Below, piece after piece: positions 52,275 through 61,120 of a DNA stretch of 64,000 nt. Source of the DNA: Pontibacter ummariensis (GTDB lineage: Bacteria; Bacteroidota; Bacteroidia; Cytophagales; Hymenobacteraceae); contig NZ_FZOQ01000023.1 of the NCBI RefSeq assembly GCF_900188175.1, forward strand, positions 20,760 to 84,759. The letters run 5' to 3'. The notes below the pieces were generated by a model that was given only the letters and a program-made list of their open reading frames with translations, did no database searches and had not been told where the DNA came from. The position numbers and the translations under genes are program-made. How positions within the stretch are numbered: the first letter of the stretch is position 1; each line of letters begins with the position of its first letter.

Positions 52275-52308
52275 AACGAGTTTAGCTTAGCCCTGAGCGA
52301 AACTCGTT
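52275..52308. repeat. Inverted repeat in the bestrophin-nhaA interval
   Basis: AACGAGTTT (52275-52283) and AAACTCGTT (52300-52308) form a 9-bp stem with a 16-base loop. It lies in the 320-base gap (52169-52488) between divergent genes. On the minus strand a T-rich tract follows, so it resembles a terminator pointing away from bestrophin, without any gene to end. The rest of the gap shows nothing else. Confidence 0.55.
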
Positions 52309-52488
52309 AACAGATTTGCGCGCCCAGCAACTGGCCAAACCATCGCGCAACAAGGACAAGGCCGCTACTGCTGTTCAGACACTGTTCTACCCACACCACG
52401 ACCGCTACCCTCAGAGAATAACCTTTAAGCGGCTGTCCCGTCTTTCTCCTTACTAAGTTTTTGTTATTACACCTCCACAAAGCAAAGT

Positions 52489-53838
52489 ATGTTAGCAAAG
52501 ATACCGCTCGTTCGCCGCATCGTATACCCCTTACAGCAGTTCATACAAGCAGAGTCGTTTAGCGGCATCCTTTTGATGTTTGTAACGGTCTTAGCGCTTG
52601 CATGGGCTAACTCGCCCTGGGCCGACACCTATGCTAAAACCTGGAACACCCCCTTTACGATCGCCCTCGGTGAGTTTGGCCTGACCAAAGCGGCCATCCT
52701 GTGGATCAACGACGGGCTGATGGCGATTTTCTTTTTCGTGGTAGGCCTGGAGATCAAACGGGAGGTGCTTATGGGGGAGCTGTCCTCCTTAAAGAATGCG
52801 GCCTTCCCCGTGGTGGCAGCTATAGGGGGCATGGCCGTTCCGGCCCTTATTTATGTCCTCTTCAATTACAACACAGCGGGGATATCGGGATGGGGAATCC
52901 CCATGGCGACTGACATAGCCTTTGCCCTCGGCATACTAACCCTGCTGGGGAACAGGGTGCCGCTCTCACTCAAACTTTTCCTGGTTGCCTTTGCCATCGT
53001 GGATGATATCGGCGCTGTGCTGGTGATTGCGCTTTTCTACACCGCTGAGGTAAACTTCACATTCCTTATCGGCGCGCTTGTAGTTTTTGCCTTTTTAATG
53101 ATCATGAGCGGGCTAAGAGTACACAGCATCTGGCTCTACATCCTGCTGGGCATCTTGATGTGGGTGCTTTTCCTGAAGTCCGGGGTGCATGCCACCATTG
53201 CCGGTATTCTCTTAGCCGCGACCATTCCGGCACGCTCTAAGATCACAGAGGCAGAATTCGTGTCTTCCACCAACGACCTGCTCACCGACCTGGAGGCTCT
53301 ATACACGCCAGCGCCAGGCCAGGTGGCAGCAGCAGATGACATGGAAGAGGAACAATACCAGGCGGCGGTGTACACTATCGAAGACAACTGCGAAGAAGCG
53401 CTCTCTCCCCTCCACAGGCTGGAGCACTCGCTGCACCCTTGGGTAGCCTACGCCATCATGCCCATCTTTGCCCTGGCTAACGCCGGTATCTTCATCGATG
53501 CCAGCCTGACCAGTGGCTTCTCAAACTCGGTTTCCTGGGGCATCGTACTTGGCCTGGTGCTGGGCAAACCGGTGGGTATCATCTTGTTTACCTGGCTAGC
53601 ATCTGTAACGGGCCTGGTTTCAAAGCCGCCGTCATTCCGTTGGATGCAGGTGGTAGGCGCAGGTCTTTTAGGAGGTATCGGCTTTACGATGTCCATTTTT
53701 ATTGCCAACTTGGCTTTCGCTGGCTCTCCTTTCCTGGCACAGGCAAAGCTGGCTATTCTCTCCGCCTCTTTTGTGGCAGGGATAACAGCCTACCTGCTGT
53801 TACGCTCCACCTCCACAGAAACCGCTGAGGAATCGTGA
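52489..53838 (+). CDS. nhaA: Na+/H+ antiporter NhaA
   Basis: A 449-residue inner-membrane antiporter. Twelve helices are suggested. The ion-binding aspartates are Asp142 (ATDIAFALGIL) and Asp172-Asp173 (AIVDDIGAV), matching the essential residues of E. coli NhaA. A cytoplasmic insertion of about 60 acidic residues (about 255-310, DMEEEQYQAA) is longer than in E. coli. It exports Na+ in exchange for H+, important at high pH and salinity. It is followed by Ca2+/Na+ exchangers in the same direction, 96 bases on. Confidence 0.96.
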   Translation: MLAKIPLVRRIVYPLQQFIQAESFSGILLMFVTVLALAWANSPWADTYAKTWNTPFTIALGEFGLTKAAILWINDGLMAIFFFVVGLEIKREVLMGELSSLKNAAFPVVAAIGGMAVPALIYVLFNYNTAGISGWGIPMATDIAFALGILTLLGNRVPLSLKLFLVAFAIVDDIGAVLVIALFYTAEVNFTFLIGALVVFAFLMIMSGLRVHSIWLYILLGILMWVLFLKSGVHATIAGILLAATIPARSKITEAEFVSSTNDLLTDLEALYTPAPGQVAAADDMEEEQYQAAVYTIEDNCEEALSPLHRLEHSLHPWVAYAIMPIFALANAGIFIDASLTSGFSNSVSWGIVLGLVLGKPVGIILFTWLASVTGLVSKPPSFRWMQVVGAGLLGGIGFTMSIFIANLAFAGSPFLAQAKLAILSASFVAGITAYLLLRSTSTETAEES

Positions 53839-53934
53839 CCCTTCCTGCAACCAGCTCAAAGTGATAGGGGGCTGGTTATTAGTTACTCTTGTCCTCCTAA
53901 CGCTACTGTGTAATGCAACCTACTGGTCCTAAAC

Positions 53935-54888
53935 GTGCTGAGCATTTTACTTCTTTTAGTGGGATTTGTAGTGCTAATTTTCGGCGCGACGAAACTAGTG
54001 GATGCCGCCTCCAGCCTGGCGGCCAGGCTGGGTGTTCCAAATATCGTGATCGGACTGACTATTGTGGCCTTCGGAACGTCTGCCCCTGAGCTGGTAGTGA
54101 ACGTGATTGCCGCTCTCAACAACAGTACGGAAATGGTGCTGGGCAATGTACTCGGGAGTAATATCTTTAATGTGCTGGGAACACTTGGAGTTGCTTCCCT
54201 CATCTATCCCCTTACGGTTAAGACCAACACGACCTGGCTGGAGATACCACTGAGCCTGCTGGCGGCGGCCGCCGTGCTAGTAATGGCAAGTGACATCTCC
54301 CTCGGTGACGCCCCCCTAAACGTTATCTCCAGAGGTGAAGGTATTACTCTGCTCCTGCTCTTCACGGTCTTCCTCGTTTACAATTTCACAGTGGCAATAG
54401 GCAATCCTGGCGAGGAGGAGAGAAGCACAGTGCACTACTCCTACCTGAAGGCCTTCCTGTTCATAGCCCTTGGGTTGGCAGGCCTCGTCATAGGCGGCAG
54501 GTTGATCGTAGACAGCGCCGTGCGCATTGCAACGTTCTTTGGGCTGTCAGAAAGGATCATCGGACTTACAATCGTATCCGTGGGCACCTCCCTGCCGGAG
54601 CTGGCCACGGCAATCGTGGCAGTACGGAAGCGGAACGTGGACATAGCCATCGGGAACGCCGTTGGCTCCAACATCTTCAATATCTTTCTGATCTTGGGCG
54701 TCTCGACCGTTGTCAATCCATTACAGGTAAACCCGGCCGCTTTTACAGATATCGCCGTGAACCTGGTTGCAAGCCTGCTCCTGTTTATCTTCATCTTCAC
54801 GGGCAAGGGAAGGCAACTGGCCAGGTGGGAAGGGGCCATTTTGTTGACCTTATATGTTGCTTACCTGGGCATGCTGATCTCACAATAG
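53935..54888 (+). CDS. Calcium/sodium antiporter (first tandem copy)
   Basis: A 317-residue CaCA-family exchanger with two alpha repeats, FGTSAPELVVNVIAAL (about 46-61) and VGTSLPELATAIVAV (about 219-233), both GTS(A/L)PEL motifs intact. Ten helices fit. It starts with GTG at 53935, chosen because the alignment with the neighbouring copy matches exactly from this codon. It is closely related along its whole length to the next gene. It probably exports Ca2+ in exchange for Na+ or H+. Confidence 0.92.
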   Translation: MLSILLLLVGFVVLIFGATKLVDAASSLAARLGVPNIVIGLTIVAFGTSAPELVVNVIAALNNSTEMVLGNVLGSNIFNVLGTLGVASLIYPLTVKTNTTWLEIPLSLLAAAAVLVMASDISLGDAPLNVISRGEGITLLLLFTVFLVYNFTVAIGNPGEEERSTVHYSYLKAFLFIALGLAGLVIGGRLIVDSAVRIATFFGLSERIIGLTIVSVGTSLPELATAIVAVRKRNVDIAIGNAVGSNIFNIFLILGVSTVVNPLQVNPAAFTDIAVNLVASLLLFIFIFTGKGRQLARWEGAILLTLYVAYLGMLISQ

Positions 54889-54996
54889 CACTGCTGCTGC
54901 TTAGGCACGTACTTACCATCCACCAGTGTACTGCATTAAAAAATAACTTTTGGCTGACTCCCTCGTCTTTCTCCTCTAAAGTACTAGTTCCAGATC

Positions 54997-55950
54997 ATGC
55001 TAAATGTCTTACTTCTCCTCGTCGGGTTTGTCGCCCTGATTTTCGGCGCCACAAAACTTGTTGATGCCGCCTCCAGCCTCGCCTCTAAAATGGGGGTTCC
55101 CAGCATCGTCATTGGCCTAACCATCGTGGCCTTTGGCACATCGGCCCCGGAACTGGTGGTCAATCTCTTTGCCTCCATCAACAACAACACCGAGATGGTT
55201 TTGGGCAATGTGCTAGGGAGTAATATCTTTAATGTGCTGGGAATATTGGGCATTTCCTCCCTGATTTACCCCCTGGCAGTCAAGACCAACACTACCTGGC
55301 TGGAGATTCCGCTGAGCCTGTTGGCGGCTGTCGCTGTACTGATCATAGCGAACGATAGTTACCTCGGTGACTCCTCCCTAAACATTATCTCCCGGTCTGA
55401 AGGGTTAATCCTGCTCCTGTTCTTCGCTGTGTTTCTCGTTTACAACCTGACGGTGGCACAGAGCGGCTCCGGAGAGGAAGAAATGCAGACAGAGGACTAC
55501 ACTTACCCAAAGGCCATTTTGTTCATCGTACTCGGACTTGTTGGTTTGGTAGTGGGCGGCAGGCTGATTGTGGACAGCGCCGTGAGCATCGCGGAGGCCT
55601 TTGGGCTATCAGAAAGAGTCATCGGCCTCACGATCGTCTCCATTGGCACCTCCCTACCGGAGCTGGCCACCTCTGTGGTAGCCGTAAGAAAGCGGAACGT
55701 GGACATTGCTATTGGTAACGTGGTGGGGTCCAATATCTTTAATATTTTCTTTATCCTTGGCCTGTCTACTCTTGTCAACCCGTTGGTCGTAAACCCCAAC
55801 TCCTTTCTGGACATCGCCCTGAACCTCTTCTCCGGTCTGCTCCTGTTTATTTTCATCTTCACGGGCAAGGGAAGGCAGTTGGCCAGGTGGGAAGGGGCTG
55901 TCTTCCTCATGCTTTATATAGCCTACCTCGTCATACTCATTACACAATAA
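54997..55950 (+). CDS. Calcium/sodium antiporter (second tandem copy)
   Basis: A 317-residue paralogue of the exchanger 108 bases upstream, starting with ATG. Alpha repeats FGTSAPELVVNLFAS and IGTSLPELATSVVAV are intact. The two sequences have the same length and no indel is evident by eye; differences are concentrated in the loop between the halves (about 150-165) and at helix ends. This is a tandem duplication. Both copies are likely functional. Confidence 0.94.
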   Translation: MLNVLLLLVGFVALIFGATKLVDAASSLASKMGVPSIVIGLTIVAFGTSAPELVVNLFASINNNTEMVLGNVLGSNIFNVLGILGISSLIYPLAVKTNTTWLEIPLSLLAAVAVLIIANDSYLGDSSLNIISRSEGLILLLFFAVFLVYNLTVAQSGSGEEEMQTEDYTYPKAILFIVLGLVGLVVGGRLIVDSAVSIAEAFGLSERVIGLTIVSIGTSLPELATSVVAVRKRNVDIAIGNVVGSNIFNIFFILGLSTLVNPLVVNPNSFLDIALNLFSGLLLFIFIFTGKGRQLARWEGAVFLMLYIAYLVILITQ

Positions 55951-56077
55951 ACCTGCCTGTTCGGGGATAGCAACAAGAGAAAGCCGAAACAGCATTTGCA
56001 CACAATTTTAAAACCTAGTGCTCAGATTGCTGTAGATGTAGAAGAACAGGTCTCATAACAACATCACGCTGCTACGT

Positions 56078-56593
56078 ATGCCTACGCTAAGCGATTTATC
56101 TGCCATGATCACCCCGGTAGTCCTGATTCTGGCAGCAGGACAACTCATCCTGACGACCTCTCAGCGACTTGCCCGCAGCGTGGAGCGTGCCCGTAAGCTC
56201 TCGGAGCAGTTTGAGGAGCTGGTCCTGAAAAAAGAAGAGACCAACTCAGCTGTAACTGACTCCGCCGAGAAAAGAGAGCTACTCTACAAGCTACTTACAA
56301 GGGCAGCTAACAGATCCAGGAAACTACAGCAGGTCATGAGCCTGCTGTATATCGCCTTATCCATCTTCGTGGCTACCAGTTTGTCTATCGGTTTACTCGA
56401 GGTATTCGGGCTGTTAGTGATATGGGTACCCGTGGTGCTCGGCTTATGTGGCGCAGGCTTCCTTTTTTATGCGACCATCTTACTTATATCCGAAACACGA
56501 ATCGCCTTGGGTGCCATTGATATTGAAATGGATTACCTGGTGAAAAACTACAGCAAAGAGCTTCCTGACGTCTCGCCAGCTAAAAAGGCATAG
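56078..56593 (+). CDS. DUF2721 membrane protein
   Basis: A 171-residue protein of the DUF2721 family. An N-terminal hydrophobic helix (about 10-28), a cytoplasmic coiled-coil-like helix rich in Arg/Glu/Lys (SQRLARSVERARKLSEQFEE), and two further helices (about 85-105 and 110-135) are visible. Function unknown; it is common in alpha- and Bacteroidota genomes. It follows the exchangers by 127 bases. Confidence 0.88.
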   Translation: MPTLSDLSAMITPVVLILAAGQLILTTSQRLARSVERARKLSEQFEELVLKKEETNSAVTDSAEKRELLYKLLTRAANRSRKLQQVMSLLYIALSIFVATSLSIGLLEVFGLLVIWVPVVLGLCGAGFLFYATILLISETRIALGAIDIEMDYLVKNYSKELPDVSPAKKA

Positions 56594-56712
56594 TTCCAAA
56601 GAGCCCTGCTGTTGTGATAATTCCTGGTACCTTTTTTACTGCTTTCCCCGCACCCTGCTAAATTTAGCGAAGCGCTTGTTTATCCGATTTGCTTCCTGCT
56701 ATATTTGATGCC

Positions 56713-57063
56713 ATGTCCGGTCAAGAAACGATAGCGAAACAACTTAGGCTCCCCCTCATTGGCTTGGCCTTTGTCCTTCTTTTCGCCTTCCAGGTGAAAG
56801 GGGCGGTTCACTTCTTTTCTGCTCCCCTCGGTGCCGGCTACGTGTACCACCAGGAGGATGAACAGCAGCAAAACCTGTGGCAGGTAGAGGAAAACAGTAG
56901 CCGCGATGGCCTTGTGTCTGACTGGCAACTTTCCCTTGCGGCAGCCCTCGTGGTTTGCCTCCTGCTGTCTTTTTTCCCTGACGATGACGTAGCGAAGCCC
57001 CTCACTGCGTACCCTCCCCTCTTATCGCGCAACTTTTGCTGCATTGTACCGAAAGGCCCCTAA
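56713..57063 (+). CDS. Hypothetical two-helix membrane protein
   Basis: A 116-residue protein starting at ATG 56713 (MSGQETIAKQLRL). Helices at about 14-33 and 77-92. The C-terminal tail ends with SRNFCCIVPKGP, an unusual Cys-Cys. No family recognised; coding status rests on the open frame and membrane pattern. Confidence 0.55.
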   Translation: MSGQETIAKQLRLPLIGLAFVLLFAFQVKGAVHFFSAPLGAGYVYHQEDEQQQNLWQVEENSSRDGLVSDWQLSLAAALVVCLLLSFFPDDDVAKPLTAYPPLLSRNFCCIVPKGP

Positions 57064-57517
57064 CCCTGCCCAAGGTATATTCTCTCTCTTCTTACGGTTA
57101 GCAGCTGTGTCCTTCGATCTCAGATGCATGGCTCTGTAGCAGCTTTGTTTTTTAGCCCTGCAAAAGGCTACCCGTGCTTAGGTTTGAGAGCGTGCCCTTT
57201 TTGCAACTCCTGGGACACCTGTGCCCAATCTTACAGAAGAACTTACATCAAAATCAAAGTACCCCGATGCAGCCTGTTGACGACATCCTGTTCCTGCTAG
57301 TGGTCCTGAGCTTCCTGGATTTTAAAAGCAAGATTAATCAGAAGGGGCTTCAGTTGGAACCTTCGATGTTTTAGGGTCACCTCCCCCTTCCTGGTCAGGA
57401 CAGTGCTAACGCTCCTTTAAAATTGTGCTGTTACCAAACAGCAAAGTAACCAACAGTAAACCCGCAGGTGCTGCATTTTAAGTGACATCATACAGTATAA
57501 CCTTTAACAAAACCAAA
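57064..57517. other. Gap with a doubtful short reading frame
   Basis: About 450 bases between two small genes. A 35-residue frame starting with ATG at 57267 and ending at 57374 contains DILFLLVVLSFLDF followed by KSKINQKGLQLEPSMF and could be a tiny membrane peptide or a gene fragment. Nothing else on either strand is convincing. No exact promoter pair seen. Confidence 0.3.
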
Positions 57518-58042
57518 ATGGATTTAGGAACAACTATTATAGGACTCTTCTCCCTGGCACTTTTCATCGTGCCGATCTTGTACATACAAAGGGGGCAGCG
57601 GCAACAGAAAAAGAAGTTTTTAGAAGACTTTTTAAAAGTAACCGAAGGGCAACAGCTAAGCATTCGCCAGTACGACAGCTGGCCACCCTACTTCTCGATC
57701 GGGATAGATCCTGTCCAGCGCAAGCTGTCTTACCTAAAGAAACAGGATCAGAAAGAACAAACAGCCTTAATTGACTTGTCAGAGGTAGCTTCCTGCCGGG
57801 TAGTTAATGAGCACAGAGATGTAAATGGCACCAGGGTAATTGATTTTGTCGCGCTACGCTTTGCGTTCCGTAACCCACGGCTATCTGAACAGGCCCTAGA
57901 GTTCTACGACAGAGAGGAGAGCATGTCATTAAATGAGGAACTAATGCTCGCCGAAAAATGGCAGGGCATTGTAAATGCACACCTACAAGGAACACCGCAG
58001 GCGACGCAGGTAACATCGGCAGGTAGCCCTGTTATAGCATAA
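57518..58042 (+). CDS. Hypothetical membrane-anchored protein
   Basis: A 174-residue protein started at ATG 57518 (MDLGTTIIGLFSLALF) rather than the GTG at 57482. One membrane helix (about 5-24) precedes a cytoplasmic, charged beta/alpha domain with VTEGQQLSIRQYDSWPPYFSIGID and SEVASCRVVNEH. Probably a conserved membrane-anchored protein; no function apparent. A hairpin terminator follows 62 bases on. Confidence 0.65.
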   Translation: MDLGTTIIGLFSLALFIVPILYIQRGQRQQKKKFLEDFLKVTEGQQLSIRQYDSWPPYFSIGIDPVQRKLSYLKKQDQKEQTALIDLSEVASCRVVNEHRDVNGTRVIDFVALRFAFRNPRLSEQALEFYDREESMSLNEELMLAEKWQGIVNAHLQGTPQATQVTSAGSPVIA

Positions 58043-58104
58043 CAGGACAATGAACGTTTAGCTGGTAAATGGCAGGATGATATTACCAGGTATTGTTTAA
58101 ACAG

Positions 58105-58131
58105 GCCCGGGCTAAGCTCCCCGGGCTTTTT
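58105..58131 (+). terminator. Terminator after the hypothetical membrane protein
   Basis: GCCCGGG (58105-58111) pairs with CCCGGGC (58120-58126), followed by TTTTT at 58127-58131. Classic intrinsic terminator for the gene ending at 58042. Confidence 0.85.
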
Positions 58132-58338
58132 GCTATCGTACAGGAAGGACAGCTTTAAGAATGTGTCAAAGCTGTGCCTTCTTGTTTCAAACGATAGACA
58201 GACGAGACTTAGAGGGAGGTCATCAATGCCCGGCTATCCAACAAAAACACTACTGTTCCCTTTGCCTCAGCCATATCGATTATGTACTTAGCATATCAAT
58301 CACTTTCCATCGGCAGGTAAGAATTTAAGTTCGATACC

Positions 58339-58386
58339 AAAGAGGCCCTCTGCACCTGTTTTTTTGTAGGTGCGGAGGGCCTCTTT
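58339..58386. terminator. Very strong hairpin, orphan terminator-like
   Basis: AAAGAGGCCCTC (58339-58350) with GAGGGCCTCTTT (58375-58386), plus GCACCT (58352-58357) with AGGTGC (58368-58373) and a T-G wobble, make a stem of about 19 bp. The rest of the gap 58043-58562 has no gene. It lies about 180 bases beyond the TonB receptor stop on the minus strand, or about 300 bases beyond the plus-strand gene, which already has a terminator. Confidence 0.7.
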
Positions 58387-58562
58387 TATCGGCATCCTTC
58401 TTAAAACTTATGTTTGCTGATCAACTCTGGAGCGTAAGCTTTTTGCTTTCTTAGCACTAGGTACCTCTCTGTACTAGTTCTACCTCCGAGTCTTATGGAT
58501 ACTATTAAAGAAAGTAAAGCCCTTAAAGGCAGGTCCCTGCTTTCTTACGGAATAACCTGCTT

Positions 58563-60923
58563 CTACAGCTCTACTACCATAGAAACGTTAAACGCTGCCC
58601 CCTTGCCCTTCGTGTACAAGGTTGGGGAGGTAAACCACTGCGAACGGGCCGGGAAGTAGTCCTCGTTAAGCAGGTTCTCCACGCCCATGTTAAAGGTCGT
58701 GTTTTTGCTAAGCCTGTAGCTGGCCGACAGGTTCACTAACTGATAAGGGTCCACAGGCCCCTGGTAGAAGTTATAGGTTCCCTTCTCGTTCATATCAAAC
58801 CTGTCCCTTGACCCGATACCTGTGTACTGCAGGTTAAGCCTTAGCTTGTTGTCGAGCAGGGCGTAACGCAGGTAAGCCGTGTATTTGGGAGGGGAAATGC
58901 GCTCGCCTCCCAAATACACATCCTCTCCATCGTTAAAGCTGCCGTTCTCGTTTGCGTCCCGCTTTCCTTCCACATAAGAGAAAGTCGCTCCCAGGCTCAG
59001 GTTTTCCAGCACCGCCGCATCGGCTGTTGCTTCAAACCCGTGGATCTTCTCCGGCGTGCGCATCACCACGAACACCCCGTCCTTGTACTGCCCGCTAGCG
59101 CCAAGCTCAGAGGTGCTGATAAAGCCAACCCCTTCCAGCCTTATCTTCCCGAACTTGCTCACAAAGCCCGCCTCGTAGTTGTTGATCACGATGGCCTCTG
59201 TGCTGATCTTGCTGATGTCGTCCACCCTGGCGGAGCGCAGCATTACCCCGATGTCAGCCACCGAGAAACCCTGTGAGAAGCTGGCATAAGGGGTAAACAG
59301 ATCATACTTATTATACCTAAGTCCCGCATTAAAAAGGTAGGCATTGTAACCAAGCTCACCACCCTTCACAGCAAAGCCAGGGTTATCGATCGCACCTGTA
59401 GTTGGATTAACTGTTCTAAGGGTTGTGTAGTCCTCTACTGCAATGTTCACTTTCTCGGCTCTGAAGCCCCCCTTAAAGATCAGGTCCTCCGCAATCGTAG
59501 TCTTCAGTTGCACAAAAGGCGCCACGTTAAGCATGTTCATCTCTGGCACCCAGGTTCTTCCGTCAACCAGGGGCTGGGAGGTCACGTCATTCAGCACATC
59601 CAGGCCATAGGTCACGTCTCCATCCACGCGCGTGCTTATTTTGTAAGGAGTCGTCAAGGCACCCCTTGCTCCTTTCTTTTCAGAGGAGATCATGGACTGC
59701 CCCCCATGCTCAAAGGTAGGCGACCAGAAGAACACATTGTCAACCGACTGATAGTAGGCATCCGCCTCATAGCGGCTATTCAGGAAAGCATGCTCCCCGG
59801 AGAAGCGCAGATTCAGGTTGTGGTTAGACCGTACCCCCTGCGGAACACCCAGCGTCTCGCCCAGCACGGCTCTTGTCTTCTGCCTGTCCTGGTAGTTTCC
59901 GTACGCCGGCACATAGTTCGATTTCTGTTCGCTACTGTAGTAATTATAGGTTAGCTGCAGGCGCTTGAAAGCTGTAAAGTCATAGCCCAGCTTTACAAAA
60001 CCGTTATAAGCGTCGGTCTCGCCCAAGCCGTAATCCGGTGGAAGCACGTCTCCTTCCGCGTCCTTCCACTCCCCTGTCTGCTCATAGGCACCGCTCAACA
60101 CATAATCGAACTTGCCGGTCTTGCCATAGAACATCTGGCTTACCCTGGCCCCTATGCTGTTGTCGGCATCCACCAGGGAGCCTGTCATACCCAGTGTGGT
60201 TCTGGATGAGAACGGCTTTTGTTGCCGCGGCGTTCTGGTGATGTAGTTGATAAGCCCCCCTGCGGCACCGTTTCCGTAGATAGCCGTTGCCCCCTTTATG
60301 ACCTCCACCTGCTCGATGGCGTCCGGGTCCAGGGCGCGCATGTCCACCGCGCCGTTGCGAAGCGGCGTAGACTGCGGCACCCCGTCGATCATCACCAGCA
60401 TCGGCCTTCCGCGGAGGGTCTGGCCCCAGTTGCTGCTAGTACCCGTGCTTGGCGCCAGGCCCGGCACTTTGTTGCTCAGGATATCGATGACGTTGCTGCT
60501 TACCAGCATGTCCTCCTCTATCGCTTTTCTGGAGAGCACGGTAATGGAGGAGGGAACTTGGTCGATGGTTTCGGGAGTGCGGCTGGCCGATACAACCACC
60601 TCGCTGAGCCCCTGCTGGCCTGGCGACAGTCGCACCTGCAGCTCCTTTGTCTCTCCCTCTTTTACCTGTACGGGCAAGGACTTGCGCTCAAAACCAACTG
60701 CAGATACAATTAGCCGGTACTCTCCTGCCTTTACGTTCTCCAGTATAAAGGCTCCCTGCTCGTTAGTGGTGGCACCGGAATTAGTTCCCTGCAGGAACAC
60801 ACTGCCGAAGGGCAGTGGGCTGTTCTCTGTATCCAGAACGGTGCCCCTTATTCTGCCTGTTTGGGCATAAACACTGACCACCAGCAACATATAGGCAACC
60901 AGAAAGAGTAAAGTTCTTTTCAT
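58563..60923 (-). CDS. TonB-dependent siderophore-type receptor
   Basis: A 786-residue outer-membrane receptor. Signal peptide about 1-20, then a carboxypeptidase-regulatory-like domain (about 22-105) with GRIRGTVLDTENSPLPFG, then a TonB box region VVVSASRTPETIDQVPSSITVL, plug (VSSNVIDILSNKVPGLAPSTG, LVMIDGVPQ, EQVEVIKGATAIYGNGAAGG) and a 22-stranded barrel ending MVVEL. The plug and barrel resemble catecholate/hydroxamate siderophore receptors. A divergent PepSY protein supports iron or heme-type uptake. Transcribed from a clear promoter at 60963-60993. Confidence 0.93.
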   Translation of the reverse strand: MKRTLLFLVAYMLLVVSVYAQTGRIRGTVLDTENSPLPFGSVFLQGTNSGATTNEQGAFILENVKAGEYRLIVSAVGFERKSLPVQVKEGETKELQVRLSPGQQGLSEVVVSASRTPETIDQVPSSITVLSRKAIEEDMLVSSNVIDILSNKVPGLAPSTGTSSNWGQTLRGRPMLVMIDGVPQSTPLRNGAVDMRALDPDAIEQVEVIKGATAIYGNGAAGGLINYITRTPRQQKPFSSRTTLGMTGSLVDADNSIGARVSQMFYGKTGKFDYVLSGAYEQTGEWKDAEGDVLPPDYGLGETDAYNGFVKLGYDFTAFKRLQLTYNYYSSEQKSNYVPAYGNYQDRQKTRAVLGETLGVPQGVRSNHNLNLRFSGEHAFLNSRYEADAYYQSVDNVFFWSPTFEHGGQSMISSEKKGARGALTTPYKISTRVDGDVTYGLDVLNDVTSQPLVDGRTWVPEMNMLNVAPFVQLKTTIAEDLIFKGGFRAEKVNIAVEDYTTLRTVNPTTGAIDNPGFAVKGGELGYNAYLFNAGLRYNKYDLFTPYASFSQGFSVADIGVMLRSARVDDISKISTEAIVINNYEAGFVSKFGKIRLEGVGFISTSELGASGQYKDGVFVVMRTPEKIHGFEATADAAVLENLSLGATFSYVEGKRDANENGSFNDGEDVYLGGERISPPKYTAYLRYALLDNKLRLNLQYTGIGSRDRFDMNEKGTYNFYQGPVDPYQLVNLSASYRLSKNTTFNMGVENLLNEDYFPARSQWFTSPTLYTKGKGAAFNVSMVVEL

Positions 60924-60962
60924 GTTTTATTATTTAGAATCGTTTTAAATTATTGTTTGCTG

Positions 60963-60993
60963 CAAAAGTAAGACGGAAAAGCAGAAAGCAAAA
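60963..60993 (-). promoter_or_regulatory. Promoter of the TonB receptor gene
   Basis: On the minus strand TACTTTTG (60970-60963) is an exact -7 element and TTTTG (60993-60989) provides the -33 with an 18-base gap. About 40 bases separate it from the receptor ATG. Confidence 0.6.
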
Positions 60994-60999
60994 GATTAA

Positions 61000-61018
61000 T
61001 TTAGATTTATTCCAAATA
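61000..61018. promoter_or_regulatory. Imperfect palindrome, metalloregulator-like site
   Basis: Half-sites TTTAGA (61000-61005) and TCCAAA (61011-61016) enclose TTTAT, with AT flanks; 19 bases long in all. The AT-rich half-sites and length recall Fur-type boxes, and it lies just upstream of the receptor -33. One half differs at one base from symmetry. Suggestive only. Confidence 0.35.
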
Positions 61019-61029
61019 GTCTTTTACCT

Positions 61030-61052
61030 CAAATCTATTCTCTATAGATTTG
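61030..61052. promoter_or_regulatory. Perfect palindrome overlapping the PepSY -7 element
   Basis: CAAATCTAT (61030-61038) and ATAGATTTG (61044-61052) are a perfect 9-bp inverted repeat with a 5-base spacer. Its right half contains TAGATTTG (61045-61052), an exact TAnnTTTG -7 element for the plus-strand PepSY gene. A repressor bound here would block that promoter. Confidence 0.5.
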
Positions 61053-61120
61053 CCTTGATTCCCCGGTTATAGGGGCGCAAGTCGGAAAGGAAGACGGCAG
61101 GAAATAAACAAAAAGAGGAT

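Noticed and set aside
52275..52308. Terminator of an unknown minus-strand gene
   Set aside because: No reading frame precedes it on the minus strand; kept only as an inverted repeat.
54441..55910. Antisense frames across both exchangers
   Set aside because: They repeat because the exchangers are duplicated; no independent coding evidence.
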